A stretch of 6,701 nt of DNA, taken from Actinomycetes bacterium (lineage in GTDB: Bacteria; Actinomycetota; Thermoleophilia; Gaiellales; Gaiellaceae). Below, piece by piece: positions 6,184-6,701 of this stretch. A program made the position numbers and the translations under genes. The notes beneath the pieces are model-generated. The model was not told the DNA's origin. It was given only the letters and a program-made list of their open reading frames with translations, and did not search any database. Each line of letters starts with the position of its first letter. Within the stretch, counting starts at the first letter, position 1. The stretch spans positions 1 through 6,701 of the forward strand of contig JANXXF010000459.1 in the NCBI GenBank assembly GCA_025350775.1, written 5' to 3'.

Positions 6184-6701
6184 CTAGTAGCGGCTCAGGC
6201 CGAGCCCGAAGCGCATGCGCAGCGTCCAGCGCTCGCCCGTGCCCTCGCCGACGAGCCAGGCCCGCGTGTCGCCCGTGGCCTGCACCAGCCACGCCTCCGC
6301 GAGGCGGCAGTCGAGCGGCAGCCGCGCCGCGAGCGCCGACGCCGCCTCGTCGAGCGCGCCATCGTCGTCGCTGCGCAGCGCCGTGACGTGCGGGACGATC
6401 GGGCGTGCCGGCCCGCCCCACTCGCTGCGCGAGGCCGGGAAGGCCGCGTGCACCTGCGCGGCGAGCGCGACGAGCTGCTCGGGCGGGTCGACCGTGAGGT
6501 AGAGGATGCCGGGCCAGCGCCCGATCCCGTCCAGGCTGACCGAGAACGGCGGCTGCGCGCCGAAGATCGTGCTGAGCCCAGACAGCGCAGCGGTGCCGAG
6601 CTCGTCGGCAGGGAGGAACGGGTAGGCGAGCGTGACATGCGCGGGGATGCCGACCGGAGGGGCCGGCTGCCAGCGCTCGCGCCAGGGCCGCAGCAGGCCG
6701 T
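6184..6701 (-). CDS. 2'-5' RNA ligase family protein (2H phosphoesterase), N-terminus cut off by the window edge
   Basis: The last 171 codons of a 2H phosphoesterase are visible, ending in TAG at 6186-6184. Both catalytic HxT motifs are present: PAHVTLAYPF (visible residues 19-28, H21/T23) and VPHVTAL (102-108, H104/T106), separated by the usual spacing, with FSVSLDGIGRWPGILYLTVD between them forming the central strands. The upstream end begins GLLRPWRERW, which in relatives lies within about 15-20 residues of the start, so most of the protein is here. Members cleave or seal 2'-5' or cyclic phosphodiester bonds in RNA or small nucleotides (ThpR/LigT type); the substrate of this one cannot be told from sequence. 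A shorter start inside the gene (near 6453) would delete the first HxT motif and is unlikely. It is followed by recG after 51 nt. Confidence 0.85.
   Translation of the reverse strand, partial: GLLRPWRERWQPAPPVGIPAHVTLAYPFLPADELGTAALSGLSTIFGAQPPFSVSLDGIGRWPGILYLTVDPPEQLVALAAQVHAAFPASRSEWGGPARPIVPHVTALRSDDDGALDEAASALAARLPLDCRLAEAWLVQATGDTRAWLVGEGTGERWTLRMRFGLGLSRY

Noticed and set aside
6179..6196. Bulged inverted repeat around the stop of the 2H phosphoesterase gene, considered as a terminator
   Set aside because: The stem is interrupted (3 plus 4 bp), overlaps coding sequence and has no T tract; too weak to call.

Overview
This is a high-GC (about 70%) chromosomal segment. All nine protein genes lie on the minus strand, so transcription runs from the right end to the left. 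Gene content and order (recG, rsmD, coaD, a DivIVA/SepIVA-like coiled-coil protein, a YceD/DUF177 protein, rpmF, plsX) point to an actinomycetote. The sequence style and the rpmF-plsX junction make a deep-branching class such as Thermoleophilia plausible, but the class is inference only.

Layout, in the direction of transcription. (1) 6701-6184: a 2'-5' RNA ligase-type 2H phosphoesterase, missing its N-terminus at the window edge. (2) 6183-6133: a short gap holding a TATACT -10 element right before recG. (3) 6132-3991: recG, a complete branch-migration helicase. (4) 3989-3432: rsmD, 1 nt after recG. (5) 3423-2905: coaD. (6) 2892-2395: a SepIVA-like protein. (7) 2370-1447: a ten-helix EamA/DMT transporter. 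(8) 1450-935: a DUF177 protein with six cysteines, overlapping the transporter stop by 4 nt. (9) 891-703: rpmF, ribosomal protein L32. (10) 658 to the left edge: plsX, cut after 219 codons.

From recG to plsX no gap exceeds 44 nt, so one long operon, with possible internal promoters, is the simplest reading. It joins DNA repair (recG), ribosome biogenesis (rsmD, DUF177, rpmF), coenzyme A synthesis (coaD), division/envelope organisation (SepIVA-like) and phospholipid initiation (plsX): a growth-linked housekeeping block. The EamA transporter is the one member that does not belong to the usual set.

I see no mobile element, RNA gene, CRISPR array, pseudogene or novel multi-gene system. No stretch longer than 51 nt lacks a gene. 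The observations worth a second look are modest: the embedded transporter, two possible leaderless promoters, a perfect hairpin against the plsX start codon, and general scarcity of Shine-Dalgarno sequences.
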